Part shown: positions 13,745 to 23,076 of the stretch, in pieces
Numbering within the stretch: the stretch's first letter is position 1
How the letters are laid out: every line of letters begins with the position of its first letter
Position numbers and translations under genes: made by a program
Notes under the pieces: model-generated
Databases searched by the model: none
What the model was told of the DNA's origin: nothing
The model's input: the letters and a program-made list of their open reading frames with translations, nothing else
From: Streptomyces echinatus
GTDB taxonomy: Bacteria > Actinomycetota > Actinomycetes > Streptomycetales > Streptomycetaceae
Length of the DNA stretch: 64,000 nucleotides
Direction: 5' to 3'
NCBI RefSeq assembly: GCF_014203595.1
Contig: NZ_JACHJK010000001.1
Location: 932,582-996,581, forward strand

Positions 13745-14640
13745 GCCGCCTCCCTCTTCTGGGCGGCGAGCGCGGCGGGGGAGCCGGCCAGGTAGGCCAC
13801 GGCCTGGGCGGTGGAGCAGTCCTGGGAGGGGTGGTAGCCGCGGCCGAGGTAGCGCGGGATGGACCTCAGCATGTCGCCGGTGGCGGGCAGGGTGCCCTGC
13901 CGGCCGCGCAGATAGAAGTCCTTGAAGGACGCCTTGGGGTCGGTGAGGGTCGGGTCGTTCTCCAGGAAGAAGCGGATCCCGCGCTGCCACAGGAACACCA
14001 GTGCCGAGAAGGCCGTCGCCCAGGTGCGCACCCGGCGCCGGTAGCCGCCGTCGACGTGCTGGAACAGGTCGAAGGCCACGGACCGGTGCTCGACCTCCTC
14101 GGCGCCGTGCCAGCGCAGCAGGTCCAGCATGGTCGGGTCGGCGCCCCGCCGGTCCAGCTCGGAGGCGCCCAGTACCCAGTCGCCGAGGAACGCCGTGTAG
14201 TGCTCGATGGCCGCGATGAGGGCCACGCGCTCCAGCAGCCACCAGCGGCGGGCCCGGCCCGGCGGCAGGGTGCGGTCGCCGAGCAGCTTCTCGAAGAACC
14301 AGTCGACCTGGGCGGTGTACGGCGTCGGATCGAGGCCCTGGTCGCGCAGGTGCGGCAGCACCTCGTCATGGGCCTGGGAGTGCATGGCCTCCTGGCCGAT
14401 GAAGCCGACGACGTCCGCGCGGAGCCGGTCGTCCCGGATCAGCGGCAGCACCTGCTTGTACACGTGCACGAACCACCGCTCACCGGCGGGCAGCAGCAGG
14501 TGCAGCACGTTGATGGTGTGCGTGGTGAACGGATCGCCGGGCACCCAGTGCAGCGGTGTGTCCTCCCACGAGAAGGACACGTTGCGAGCCTTGAGCGCGA
14601 TGCGCTCGGACTCCACCGGCCGAGGCTGCGTGTTAGACAT
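13741..14640 (-). CDS. Metal-dependent hydrolase/diiron protein (PF10118-type)
   Basis: This 299-residue protein carries the pattern expected of a diiron four-helix protein: ExxH-type ligands at E84/H87/H91 (GQEAMHSQAHDE), E146-H147 (AIEHYTAFLGDW) and H178 with E181-H185 (WHGAEEVEH). The family is annotated as predicted metal-dependent hydrolase. The coupling to a ferredoxin reductase suggests an oxygen-using oxidase, desaturase or hydroxylase instead; that is inference. Many tryptophans and hydrophobic stretches suggest membrane association. An 84-base gap separates it from the next gene upstream on the same strand. Confidence 0.8.
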   Translation of the reverse strand: MSNTQPRPVESERIALKARNVSFSWEDTPLHWVPGDPFTTHTINVLHLLLPAGERWFVHVYKQVLPLIRDDRLRADVVGFIGQEAMHSQAHDEVLPHLRDQGLDPTPYTAQVDWFFEKLLGDRTLPPGRARRWWLLERVALIAAIEHYTAFLGDWVLGASELDRRGADPTMLDLLRWHGAEEVEHRSVAFDLFQHVDGGYRRRVRTWATAFSALVFLWQRGIRFFLENDPTLTDPKASFKDFYLRGRQGTLPATGDMLRSIPRYLGRGYHPSQDCSTAQAVAYLAGSPAALAAQKREAA

Positions 14641-14724
14641 GGCGTCAATGTACTGGCGGGTAGGGCAGCTGAGAACCCCTGCGGCCCGGCCTGTTTACGC
14701 GGATGTCAACAACGGCGCCACCGG

Positions 14725-16632
14725 CTACCGCAGCCCGTTGATCTTCCGTCCGTCCGTCAGGGTGCCCTGGAGGTCGGCCCGCACCCCCTGCTCGGCCCTG
14801 GCCGTCAGCAGCGGCCCCCGCCCGGACGCGGTGACCCCGCCCGTCGCCCGGATCGAGGCCGTGTCCCGGCTGCCCGCCGCCAGCAGGTACCAGTTCCCGG
14901 CCGCCGACTTCCACAGCACCCCGGCCAGCACCTGGGGATCACGCGGCCCGCAGGCCCGCACGTCCGTGGCCTTGGCGACGGCCGCCCCGGCCGCCCCGCC
15001 CGGAGTGCCGAAGTGGGCCAGGGTCACCGTGCCGGCACCGCGCCAGGTCTCCGCCCGGGTGCACACCCACGCGCCGGACCCGGTGCCGTCGGGCAGCGGC
15101 TGCTGCGCGTAGGTCCAGGCGTTGACGGCGCGGACACCCGCCGAGCGGTCGGCCGCCAGCGAGCAGGCGAACGGCGCCCAGGTGCGCAGCCCCTCCGTGT
15201 CCGACGCCTCCCGGGGCGCGTCGGGGCGGCCGGCCGTGAGGTGGGCCGGGACCAGCTCGCCGAGGTCGGTGGCGAGCCGGGTGCCGGAGCCGTCGGTCAG
15301 CTGCAGCACGGACCACGAGGTGCAGGTGCCGGGCCGCATGGCGGAGCTGGGCAGGGGCGCGGTGACACCGTCGGCGACGGTGAGCGGTGCCGCCGCCGAG
15401 TCCGGCTTCGCCAGGTCCCGCTGGGCCGCCTTGGTCACCCAGGGGGCCAGCAGGTAGCGGACGTTGCCGTCGGAGCGGCCGAGCACCAGCGCGCCCGCCC
15501 CGGTGTCCGCGCCGCCGTCGGTCCGGGCGAAGTCCAGGGCCGCCCCCTGCGTGCCGTTCCTCGGCTCGGCGTAGCGGGTGATGCGCAGGCCGTCGTAGAG
15601 GATCACCACCCGGGCCGCGTCCACCTCACCCGCGTACAGCAGCTGGGGCGGGCCGGCCGGGCCGCCGGTCTGGGTGCCGGGGGTCGCCGACACGCGGACC
15701 TGTTCCCCGGGGCGGGCCCAGACGGCGAGGGCGCGGCGCAGCAGGGCCTTGTCGCCGGTGAGCGGACCGCGCGCGGGCCACACCGAGAAGTCGGTGCGGG
15801 CCGAGGTCCGCCAGGCGGTGGGGGAGACCCGGGTCAGCCTGCCGGGGTCGAGGGCTGCCTCGGCGGCGGGGTTCTCGGCGTAGACGGGCGCGGCTGCGCC
15901 GTCCGGGCCCCAGCCGCCCTCGGGCAGGGCGACCAGCGCGCCGCACACCGCGAGCGCGGCGGCCGCCGCGAGGGCGGCCCAGATGTGCTGTCGGCGGCGC
16001 ATCAGATCGGTGGGCCGGGCCTGCAGCGAGCAGGGGTCGAACTCGGGGGAGGCGAGCAGCCCCGGCTGTGCGGGGACGCTGTTCGCCGAGGCCAGCGCGC
16101 CGTCGGGGTCGGCCACCCCGGCGGCCCCGAGGAGTTCGCGGACGCCCGCGTCGGACAGCTTCTCCAGGTCGCGCAGGACGTAGGCGGCGCGGGCCGGGCC
16201 GGACAGGGCGGACAGCCGCTGGTCCAGGGCGAGTTCGTCGGCACCGCCGGAGCGCGGGAACAGCCGCAGCCCCCACACCTGGGGCAGCGACGGCGGCAGC
16301 TGGGAGAGCCGGGACAGGCCCTTGCGGGGACGGGCCGCCTCCAGGGCCGTGCCGAGGACCCCCGCGCGCAGGTAGGCGTAACCGGGGTCGGTGTCCCGGC
16401 CCGGGGACTGGGCCGGGATCACGGGCGCGTGCTTGCGGCCCCGGGGCAGGGCACGCTGGACGAGGGCGTGGGCGGTCAGCACGCGGCGGCTGCGGCCGAG
16501 ACCCGGGGGCAGCACGAGGTAGGAGAGCCGGACCAGCCGGGGATAGTGCTCGACGAGCGCGGCCTCGACCTGCTCGACGTCCACCGGGCCGGGGGCGGGT
16601 GCGTGACGCTGGGCTACATCCTGTGACTGCAC
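14725..16632 (-). CDS. Single-pass membrane protein with sigma-factor-like N-terminal domain
   Basis: The N-terminal 190 or so residues look like a worn ECF sigma factor. HYPRLVRLSYLVLPPGLGR near residues 29-48 resembles region 2, and LSALSGPARAAYVLRDLEKL near residues 138-158 followed by LSDAGVRELLGAAGV resembles region 4. One membrane helix follows (WAALAAAAALAVCGALVAL, about residues 218-236). The remaining 400 residues would lie outside the cell and hold a few cysteines. The gene has 635 codons. The product is a conserved Streptomyces hypothetical protein; function unknown. It might couple an external signal to transcription, but the DNA-binding residues look degenerate. Confidence 0.7.
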   Translation of the reverse strand: MQSQDVAQRHAPAPGPVDVEQVEAALVEHYPRLVRLSYLVLPPGLGRSRRVLTAHALVQRALPRGRKHAPVIPAQSPGRDTDPGYAYLRAGVLGTALEAARPRKGLSRLSQLPPSLPQVWGLRLFPRSGGADELALDQRLSALSGPARAAYVLRDLEKLSDAGVRELLGAAGVADPDGALASANSVPAQPGLLASPEFDPCSLQARPTDLMRRRQHIWAALAAAAALAVCGALVALPEGGWGPDGAAAPVYAENPAAEAALDPGRLTRVSPTAWRTSARTDFSVWPARGPLTGDKALLRRALAVWARPGEQVRVSATPGTQTGGPAGPPQLLYAGEVDAARVVILYDGLRITRYAEPRNGTQGAALDFARTDGGADTGAGALVLGRSDGNVRYLLAPWVTKAAQRDLAKPDSAAAPLTVADGVTAPLPSSAMRPGTCTSWSVLQLTDGSGTRLATDLGELVPAHLTAGRPDAPREASDTEGLRTWAPFACSLAADRSAGVRAVNAWTYAQQPLPDGTGSGAWVCTRAETWRGAGTVTLAHFGTPGGAAGAAVAKATDVRACGPRDPQVLAGVLWKSAAGNWYLLAAGSRDTASIRATGGVTASGRGPLLTARAEQGVRADLQGTLTDGRKINGLR

Positions 16633-16681
16633 GTCCGGGAAAACGAGCCGGCCGGGGGTTGGTCACCGCCGGACGGGTGGT

Positions 16682-17191
16682 TCACGCCTCCGGCTCGACC
16701 AGGGCGCGCGCGTAGTTGGCCATCGACCGCTGGTAGCGCGGCAGATGCGGGGCCAGCGCGCCGAGCACGAGGGAGAGGCCCTCGCGGTCGCGGCCGAGGC
16801 TGGACAGGCACAGCGCGAGGCACCCCCGGACCGCGTCGTCCAGCTCGTCGCAGGGCGCGTCCAGTTCGGGCGTGAGGAGCTTCACGCCCTCCTCCGCCTG
16901 CCCGATGTTCCGCAGCGAACTCGACAGCTGGATCTTGGTCCGGCGCGCCTTGTACGGGCTCACGTCGCCGAGCCCGCGCTCCAGCGCCTCCCGGTACAAC
17001 GGCACCGCCTTGTCCGAGTGCCCGGTCGAGTCCCAGGCGCAGGCCCGCTCGAAAGGGCCCAGCGGGCTGTCGTCCGGCAGTTCGGCGACGAGGGTGTCGA
17101 TCAGCGCGCGGAACTCGTGCGCGCGCTCTTCCGGATACTCGTCGAAGGCGGCCCAGGCGGCGGCCACACGGTCTTCCCAACTCTGGTTCAC
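16682..17191 (-). CDS. Tetratricopeptide-repeat protein
   Basis: This 169-residue soluble protein consists of TPR-like helical pairs (ACAWDSTGHSDKAVPLYREAL, SSSLRNIGQAEEGVKLL, CLALCLSSLGRDREGLSLV). The family is a common bacterial short TPR protein with no assigned reaction; it should act as a protein-protein scaffold. The GTG start at 17191 begins VNQSWEDRV, and the coding pattern stops upstream of it. It is transcribed away from the lipoprotein gene, with about 115 bases of shared upstream sequence. Confidence 0.8.
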   Translation of the reverse strand: MNQSWEDRVAAAWAAFDEYPEERAHEFRALIDTLVAELPDDSPLGPFERACAWDSTGHSDKAVPLYREALERGLGDVSPYKARRTKIQLSSSLRNIGQAEEGVKLLTPELDAPCDELDDAVRGCLALCLSSLGRDREGLSLVLGALAPHLPRYQRSMANYARALVEPEA

Positions 17192-17306
17192 CGGGGCACT
17201 CTCGCACACCCGTGCGCCTTCGGGCAGCGGATTTGAGCGCATCGCGCGCGGGAGCCGTATCCGAAGGGGCTGGGGCATGCTCGGCACACCAGGACCGGAG
17301 GAACAG

Positions 17307-17699
17307 ATGAGGTTCACGCGACTGACGCTCGGCGCGGTGGCGCTGCTCGCGCTGGCGGGCTGCGGCTCGGACAAGGACGCCGACCCGGTGCCGCCCACCG
17401 CGACCGGCAGCCTGGAGCGCCTGGCCGCCGAGGTGAAGTGCCGGCCGAACATGCAGACCGACGCCGACGAGATCCGCCAGGCCATCTGCCGCAACGGCGA
17501 CGGCAGGTTCATCCTCGCCACCTTCGCCACCGACCGCGGCCAGCGCGAGTGGATCAACGACGCGAAGGACTACGGCGGCCACTACCTGGTCGGCCGCAAG
17601 TGGGTCGCCGTCGGCGACGACGCAGTGGTCGAGGCGTTGCGCGGCACGCTCGGCGGTGACCTGGAGACCGGCACCGACCATCACGCGCACAGCGGCTGA
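17307..17699 (+). CDS. Small secreted lipoprotein
   Basis: This 130-residue protein has a lipoprotein signal: MRFTRLTLGAVALLALAGC, with the lipobox LAGC at residues 16-19. It should be lipidated and anchored outside the membrane. The mature part is short, charged and contains two further cysteines (KCRP and ICRN) that could form a disulfide. GGAGG precedes the ATG. The function is unknown. A very strong terminator follows. Confidence 0.85.
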   Translation: MRFTRLTLGAVALLALAGCGSDKDADPVPPTATGSLERLAAEVKCRPNMQTDADEIRQAICRNGDGRFILATFATDRGQREWINDAKDYGGHYLVGRKWVAVGDDAVVEALRGTLGGDLETGTDHHAHSG

Positions 17700-17710
17700 C
17701 GCCGGACCGC

Positions 17711-17768
17711 GGGCAGGACGAAGGCCGGTGACGGGAGGGGGGATCGTCACCGGCCTTCTGTCCTGCCC
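17711..17768. terminator. Strong bidirectional terminator between lipoprotein and DUF1996 genes
   Basis: A perfect 13-bp stem pairs 17720-17732 with 17746-17758. It is extended by 9 bp (17711-17719 with 17760-17768) after a single bulged T, so the total is 22 bp. It lies between two convergent genes and can serve both. Confidence 0.9.
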
Positions 17769-17779
17769 CCGTTACCGGG

Positions 17780-19318
17780 TCATGCGCAGTTCTGACCGCG
17801 GTTGATGCAGTTGGCGATCTTGTTGGCCAGACCGTTCTTCGTGACGCTGATGAAGTCGTCGTGGTCCGTGGCCGCCTTGTGCAGCTGCTCCGGGAAGCCG
17901 TCGACCGCGTAGGCGTTCTTCACCTGGCCGTTCTGCACGGTCGGCGGGTTGATGTTGTACACCAGCCGCATCGTCAGCTGCGGGATCGCCTTGAACCCGT
18001 TCGGGCAGACACCGCTGCCCGGGTCGGCGAAGGCGACGTGCGTGCGGTGGTTGGCGCTGTCGATGTTCTGCCCGTCCCAGCAGCTCTGGAAGGCGAACGA
18101 ACGCACCACCTTGCTGCCCTGCGGGCAGATCGGGTACTGCTCGGTCAGCTGGACCTGGCTCTCGAAGCCGGTGCAGCTCCAGTGCGCGTTGGCGTTGGCC
18201 AGACCGTTGGTGGTGGTCTTGGCGTCACCGGTGATGATGCGCAGGAACTGCGGCATCGGGACGACCTTGCTGGCCCGGCTGCCCACGTACTTGATCTCGG
18301 CCTGGACCGGGGTGAGGACCTTGCCGACGTTGCCTTCCTTGCCGCCGCCGTCCCGGTTCTGGTCGAAGTCCTGGGTGCCGTCCTGGATACGGACCACCGG
18401 CCAGTAGTACGACGACAGGTCGCTCCCGTTCTGGCAGCTGGTGCCGCCCTGCAGGAACGTGTCGTTGCTGGCGAACGCGTTGATCTTCTGGTTGCCGACG
18501 TAGTCGTGCAGGTGGTGCGCGCCGTTGTTCACGCCGGGCGCCACGATCACGTTGTCCGTGTTGAAGTTGCGGTTGGCGTTCACACCGCAGCGCGTGGTGA
18601 ACGTACCGCTCGACGAGTTGCGGAGCCGGCGCGGCTTGCCCTGGACGTTCGGCGCGACCTTGGTGATGTCCACGAAGTCCGCGGCGGTCGGTCCATTGCC
18701 GGCCTGCCCGCCGATGTTGCCCTGCTGGCCGTTGTTGCCCTGCTGCTGACCGCCGTTCTGCTGCTGACCGCCGTTGTTCTGCTGGCCACCGTTCTGCTGC
18801 TGGCCGCCGTTCTGCTGCTGGCCGCCGGCGGTGGTCTGGTTGGCGCTCTGCGTCGTACAGGCGGCGAGCTGCTGCAGCGCGTTGTCGAAGGAGCCGCCGA
18901 CCCGCTGGATGTCGATCCGGATCCGGTTGATCGTCGCCGCCCGCTTCTCCTTGAGGGGGCCGACGATCGCGTTCTGGACGAAGCTCGGGTCCTTGGCCTG
19001 CGCGTCCCGCGTGGAGGCGAGCCGGGTGTAGGCCTCGGTGATCTGCTTGTCGAGGTTCGCCAGCTCCGTCGCCACGCCCTGGCGGGCCCGGTAGGGCACG
19101 TTCGTCAGCTTCTGGCCGACGTCCGGGCACGAGATGGTCGCGACGCTCGCCGTCGCGGCCTTCGTCTCGTTGCCTCCCCACGTCTGGTTGCTCGACTCGT
19201 GCGCCGAGGCATAGAAGTTCGCCCAGATCAGCCCGCCCCCACCGAGCGCTAGGGCCGCCGATGCGGCAATGGCCTTGGTGGCCAGCGGCGTACGGCGTTT
19301 TCGTGTGTTGCGTCCCAT
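17780..19318 (-). CDS. Secreted DUF1996 protein with Q/N/G-rich linker
   Basis: This 512-residue exported protein starts with a basic signal region and hydrophobic helix (residues 13-34, [20 protein letters not shown]). A helical, charged segment follows to about residue 150. Then comes a low-complexity linker made of QQQNGG repeats (about 155-205) and a C-terminal DUF1996 domain with the motif [17 protein letters not shown], conserved tryptophans and cysteines. DUF1996 proteins are common secreted proteins in actinomycetes and fungi, without a known activity; the paired histidines hint at a metal site. The gene is monocistronic, flanked by a strong terminator. Confidence 0.85.
   Translation of the reverse strand: MGRNTRKRRTPLATKAIAASAALALGGGGLIWANFYASAHESSNQTWGGNETKAATASVATISCPDVGQKLTNVPYRARQGVATELANLDKQITEAYTRLASTRDAQAKDPSFVQNAIVGPLKEKRAATINRIRIDIQRVGGSFDNALQQLAACTTQSANQTTAGGQQQNGGQQQNGGQQNNGGQQQNGGQQQGNNGQQGNIGGQAGNGPTAADFVDITKVAPNVQGKPRRLRNSSSGTFTTRCGVNANRNFNTDNVIVAPGVNNGAHHLHDYVGNQKINAFASNDTFLQGGTSCQNGSDLSSYYWPVVRIQDGTQDFDQNRDGGGKEGNVGKVLTPVQAEIKYVGSRASKVVPMPQFLRIITGDAKTTTNGLANANAHWSCTGFESQVQLTEQYPICPQGSKVVRSFAFQSCWDGQNIDSANHRTHVAFADPGSGVCPNGFKAIPQLTMRLVYNINPPTVQNGQVKNAYAVDGFPEQLHKAATDHDDFISVTKNGLANKIANCINRGQNCA
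18739..18829 (-). repeat. In-frame repeats encoding QQQNGG units
   Basis: About five near-identical 18-base units of the CTGCTG/GCCGCC type encode the QQQNGG or QQNNGG linker of the DUF1996 protein. The units are in frame, so copy-number change would only alter the linker length. Confidence 0.85.
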
Positions 19319-19454
19319 GGAACTCCTCTGACTTCCTTGCGGGGCAGCATCGGGGCGCCCGACAGGAGTGAAGCGGCGCCCATTGATACGGACGCCGCCC
19401 CAGAGGTGTTCACGGTTCCCACAAATAACTTGCGGAAACAGGCGAGTTGACAGG

Positions 19455-20108
19455 TCAGCGGGTGCGGTCGAGATAGGCGAGGACCGCCAGAACGCGCCGG
19501 TTGTCGTCGTCCGAGACCTCCAGGCCCAGCTTGGCGAAGATGTTGGAGGTGTGCTTGGCGATCGCCCGTTCCGTCACCACCAGCTGCGTCGCGATGGCCG
19601 CGTTGGACCGGCCCTGCGCCATCAGCTCCAGCACCTCCACCTCCCGCGGGGTGAGCCGGCCGAGCAGCCGGTCGCCCGTCGACCGCCGGGACAGCAGCTG
19701 CTGGATCACCTGCGGGTCCATCGCCGTACCGCCCGCGGCCACCCGTCGTACGGCGTCGATGAACTGTTCCGCGTCGAACACCCGGTCCTTCAGCAGATAG
19801 CCGATCCCGCCCTCGCCGTCCGCGAGCAGCTCGCGCGCGTACAGCTGCTCCACGTGCTGGGAGAGGACCAGCACCGGCAGTCCGGGCCGCGCCCGGCGGG
19901 CCGCCAGCGCGCACTGCAGGCCCTCGTCGGTGTGCGTGGGCGGCAGGCGTACGTCGACCACGGCGACGTCGGGGTTCAGTTCGGCCAGCGCGCGGGTGAG
20001 CTCGGGACCGGACTCGACGGCCGCCACGATCTCGAAGCCGAACGCCTCCAGCATCCGCACCAGTCCGTCGCGCAGCAGGAAGAGATCTTCGGCTAGGACA
20101 ACACGCAC
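19455..20108 (-). CDS. NarL/LuxR-family response regulator
   Basis: This 217-residue regulator has a receiver domain (acidic pocket E7-D8, phosphoacceptor D52 in VVDVRLPP, lysine in GYLLKD) and a C-terminal LuxR helix-turn-helix ([20 protein letters not shown]). GTG 20108 starts inside the last codons of the histidine kinase gene, with a 16-base overlap, which shows translational coupling. The pair forms a two-component system; the stimulus is unknown. Confidence 0.92.
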   Translation of the reverse strand: MRVVLAEDLFLLRDGLVRMLEAFGFEIVAAVESGPELTRALAELNPDVAVVDVRLPPTHTDEGLQCALAARRARPGLPVLVLSQHVEQLYARELLADGEGGIGYLLKDRVFDAEQFIDAVRRVAAGGTAMDPQVIQQLLSRRSTGDRLLGRLTPREVEVLELMAQGRSNAAIATQLVVTERAIAKHTSNIFAKLGLEVSDDDNRRVLAVLAYLDRTR

Positions 20109-21367
20109 GGGATCTCCATGGTCACCATGGTGGGGCCACCGGCGGGGCTGCCGACGGCCAGGACGCCGTCGAATGTACCGAGCCGGCGTTCCACCCCGGC
20201 GAGTCCCGACCCGGCGCCGATCACCGCGCCGCCCCTGCCGTCGTCGGTGACGATGATCCGCAGCCGGCCGTCGGCGTGGTGCACGTCGACCAGGACCCGG
20301 TCGGCGCCGGAGTGCTTGACGGCGTTGGTCAGCACCTCGCTGACCGCGAAGTAGGCGGCCGACTCGACGGGCGCGTCCGCGCGGCCGGCCAGCTCCACCG
20401 TCACCTCCACGGGCAGCGGCAGCCGCAGCGCCAGCGCCCGGACGGCGTCGCCGAGCCCGCGTTCGGCGAGGACCGGCGGATGGATGCCGCGGACCAGGTC
20501 GCGCAGCTCCTCCAGGGCCTCCGCGGAGTTCCGGCGGGCCTGGGCGATCAGCTTCTTCGCCTGCGCCGGGTCGTGTTCGACCAGCATCTCGACGGTGCCG
20601 AGGTCCATGCCCATCGCGACCAGCCGGGCCTGGGCGCCGTCGTGCAGGTCCCGTTCGATCCGGCGCAGCTCGGCGGCCGAGGTGTCCACGGCGTCCTGCC
20701 GGGTCTCGGTCAGCACCCGGACGCGCTCGGCGAGTTCGGCGTCGCCGCCCAGCACGGCCCGGGTGAGCCGGAAGTGCGCGGTCAGCAGGCGCGGGGCGAG
20801 ACGCGCGCCGGCGAGGAGGATCACGGCGCCGAGCGCGGCGGCGACGAAGGCGGAGGCCTGACCGGTGACCGGCACGAAGGCGTACCAGTAGGTGTCGCCC
20901 GGGCCGCGCACGTACGCCCGCCACAGTCCGGCCGCCAGCATGAGTCCCTCGACCGGGAACAGCAGCAGCACGGCCGGGAGCAGCGCGGTGAGGAAGCCCG
21001 CGGTCATGTCCACCGGCAGCCAGAGCGCGTCCCGCCGCACCTGCGGGTCCCGCAGCAGGGCGAAGGTGCGGGTCAAGGGGTGGGCGCCGGCGGGCAGCGG
21101 CCGGTACACCGCCGGGATCCGGATCCCGCACCACTGCGCCGCGAGCCTCCTGCGGGCATCGGCCAGCGCCCGTACGCCGGTCAGGACCGCCGGAGTCGTG
21201 ACGAGCCCGATGCCGAGCGGGACGAGCGCGAGCGAGACGAGGGTCAGCGCGAAGAAGGCGATGGAGCAGGGCAGCACCACGAGGGCCAGCACCAGTCCCT
21301 GCACGCCGGCCAGCAGCACCGCCCTGGCCCGGTCCCGGAAGTCGTCGCTCTTGGTGTCGGTGTTCAT
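20093..21367 (-). CDS. Membrane histidine kinase (HisKA_3, NarL-type partner)
   Basis: This 424-residue sensor has two blocks of membrane helices, at about residues 17-65 and 118-190, with a short loop between them. HisKA_3 follows with phosphoacceptor H242 in RDLHDGAQ, then a HATPase domain with N-, G1- and G2-like motifs (LTNAVKHSG, DDGRGGA, GSGLAGVERR). The ATG at 21367 is used. The 31-base gap to the epimerase gene upstream suggests one transcription unit. It resembles the many Streptomyces kinases with a short sensor loop, whose signals are unknown. Confidence 0.92.
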   Translation of the reverse strand: MNTDTKSDDFRDRARAVLLAGVQGLVLALVVLPCSIAFFALTLVSLALVPLGIGLVTTPAVLTGVRALADARRRLAAQWCGIRIPAVYRPLPAGAHPLTRTFALLRDPQVRRDALWLPVDMTAGFLTALLPAVLLLFPVEGLMLAAGLWRAYVRGPGDTYWYAFVPVTGQASAFVAAALGAVILLAGARLAPRLLTAHFRLTRAVLGGDAELAERVRVLTETRQDAVDTSAAELRRIERDLHDGAQARLVAMGMDLGTVEMLVEHDPAQAKKLIAQARRNSAEALEELRDLVRGIHPPVLAERGLGDAVRALALRLPLPVEVTVELAGRADAPVESAAYFAVSEVLTNAVKHSGADRVLVDVHHADGRLRIIVTDDGRGGAVIGAGSGLAGVERRLGTFDGVLAVGSPAGGPTMVTMEIPCVLS

Positions 21368-21398
21368 GGGGCCAGTCTCGTCGACGGCCGTGCGGGCG

Positions 21399-22439
21399 TC
21401 AGTCGTGCGAGGCCGCCTCTTGTGGGGTGGTGCCAGGTACACCTCCGGCCAGCACCTTCGCCTCCTTCTCCGGGGCGAGGCCCTTGGCCGTGCGGTCCGG
21501 TCGCATCGGTGCCACGCCGCCGATCCCGGTCAGCCACCGCCAGGTGTCCGCGACGGTCTCGTCCGCCGGCCGGCACACAAGCCCCGCCGCGAGCGCCCGG
21601 GACACGTCCGAGCGGTGCAGCGCGTCGTACATCTCGCCGCCCGGCGGCACCCACACCGGCAGTTCGGTCCATGGCTCGACGCCCGCCTCCAGGATCACCC
21701 GCGGGTCCGTCCAGCACAGCTCGGCGTCCTGGCCGGTGGCCCGGACGCAGGCCTCCAGCAGCTCCCCCATGGTGGTGTGGCCGGGCGGGCTCACCAGGTC
21801 GTACGGTCCGCTCAACTCCTGTTCCACCGCGCCGAGGAGCCAGGCGGCCAGGTCGCGCACGTCGATGAACTGGAGCGGCAGCTCGCGCGGCCCTGGGGCC
21901 AGGACCGGGCCGCCGCGGGCGATCCGGGTCAGCCACCAGGGCAGCCGGCCGACGTTCTCGTACGGGCCGAGCACGAGCCCGGCCCGTACCAGCAGCGAGG
22001 CCTCGGCGCCGAAGGACTCCAGGACGGCCAGCTCGCCGCCCCGCTTGTCCCGCGGGTAGTCGCTCGCCTCCGCTCCGGCGGACGCGCCCTCGACCGGCGC
22101 GCCCTCCTCGGCGGCCCCCGGCGGCGGGGGCCAGGCGTAGACGGACCGGCTGGAGACGTACACGTACCGTCCGGTGCGGCCCGTCAGCAGCCGGGCCGTG
22201 TCCCGCACCGCGCGCGGTGCCGCCGACCAGGTGTCGACCACGGCGTCCCAGGTGCCGCCGTCCGCCGCGAGCGCGGCGAGGCCGTCGGGCGTGGTGCGGT
22301 CGCCGTGCAGCGCCCGCGCCCCGGGCGGGGGCTCGTGCCGTCCCCGGTGGAAGACGGTCACCTCCCAGCCGCGTCCGAGCGCGGCCTCTACGACGGCCCG
22401 CCCCACGAACTCCGTTCCGCCCAGCACCAGAAGTCTCAT
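21399..22439 (-). CDS. NAD-dependent epimerase/reductase family protein
   Basis: This 346-residue extended short-chain dehydrogenase starts with the nucleotide-binding motif MRLLVLGGTEFVGRAVVEAAL. The pattern GGTxFVG is that of atypical SDR proteins. It has YVYVSSRSVYA near residue 92, which supplies a serine/tyrosine site. The substrate is not predictable. It lies 61 bases after the GlnRII-like gene and 31 bases before the histidine kinase gene on the same strand, so the four genes may be cotranscribed. Confidence 0.85.
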   Translation of the reverse strand: MRLLVLGGTEFVGRAVVEAALGRGWEVTVFHRGRHEPPPGARALHGDRTTPDGLAALAADGGTWDAVVDTWSAAPRAVRDTARLLTGRTGRYVYVSSRSVYAWPPPPGAAEEGAPVEGASAGAEASDYPRDKRGGELAVLESFGAEASLLVRAGLVLGPYENVGRLPWWLTRIARGGPVLAPGPRELPLQFIDVRDLAAWLLGAVEQELSGPYDLVSPPGHTTMGELLEACVRATGQDAELCWTDPRVILEAGVEPWTELPVWVPPGGEMYDALHRSDVSRALAAGLVCRPADETVADTWRWLTGIGGVAPMRPDRTAKGLAPEKEAKVLAGGVPGTTPQEAASHD

Positions 22440-22500
22440 AGGGGTGATCGTGCCCGGTCCGGGCCCGTGGCGGCGGGTGGCTCTGCCGAGGGCAGAACGG

Positions 22501-23076
22501 TCAGTCGGCGGTCGGCGGGGTGTACTTGTAGCCGACCCGGCGCACCGTCTGGATCGACTGGCGGTGCCGTTCGCCCAGCTTGCGGCGCAGCCGCGCGATG
22601 TGCACGTCGACGGTGCGGCCGTCGCCGACGTGGCCGTAGCCCCACACCGTGGTGACCAGCTGGTCGCGGGTGTGCACCCGGTGCGGGTGCGTCACGAGGT
22701 GGGCGAGCAGCTCGAACTCCAGGTAGGTGAGGTCGAGTTCGTGCCCGTCGACGCTGGCGGTGCGCTGCACGGGGTCGATCCGCACCAGCGGGTCGGTGCC
22801 GGTGCCGGCCTCGCTCTCCGGCCGGTCCGGGACCGCGACCGGCAGGAACGGGGGCCGCTGGTCGGCGGGGACCAGCACCAGGTAGCCGACCATCGGCGGC
22901 CGGCCCGGCAGGGCGGGCAGGGTGTGCTGGGGCGCGGGCAGCCAGGTGGCGCCCGGCGGCAGGAAGTCCGCGACGTCCACCACCTCGTCCCGGTCGACGG
23001 CGCGCAGCCGGTGCCGGGTGCCGTTCGGGGCGGGGGTGGGCAGGGGGGCGGTGGAGAGGGAACGGGTGGTCGCCAT
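22501..23076 (-). CDS. glnRII: GlnRII-like OmpR-family regulator without a receiver domain
   Basis: This 191-residue protein has a C-terminal OmpR/PhoB winged helix from about residue 96 (RTASVDGHELDLTYLEFELL, then WGYGHVGDGRTVDVHIARLR and VRRVGYKYTP). The N-terminal half is short and shows no phosphorylation site. In S. coelicolor the nitrogen regulator paralogue GlnRII is encoded near glnII, and the position here (about 1.1 kb downstream of glnII on the same strand) fits. The wing and recognition helix resemble GlnR. The name rests on this similarity and context, not on a search. Confidence 0.65.
   Translation of the reverse strand: MATTRSLSTAPLPTPAPNGTRHRLRAVDRDEVVDVADFLPPGATWLPAPQHTLPALPGRPPMVGYLVLVPADQRPPFLPVAVPDRPESEAGTGTDPLVRIDPVQRTASVDGHELDLTYLEFELLAHLVTHPHRVHTRDQLVTTVWGYGHVGDGRTVDVHIARLRRKLGERHRQSIQTVRRVGYKYTPPTAD

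Noticed and set aside
14641..14724. A TACTGG/CGGGTA near-palindrome as TetR operator upstream of the diiron gene
   Set aside because: The arms match in only four of six positions, so it is not strong enough to list as a site.
13729..16626. 965-codon plus-strand frame opposite the diiron and sigma-like genes
   Set aside because: It crosses several well-supported minus-strand genes and their stop and start sites, and its product has no recognisable fold.
18739..18829. Short repeats that could suggest a CRISPR array
   Set aside because: The units are in frame, directly adjacent with no spacers, and encode a QQQNGG linker.
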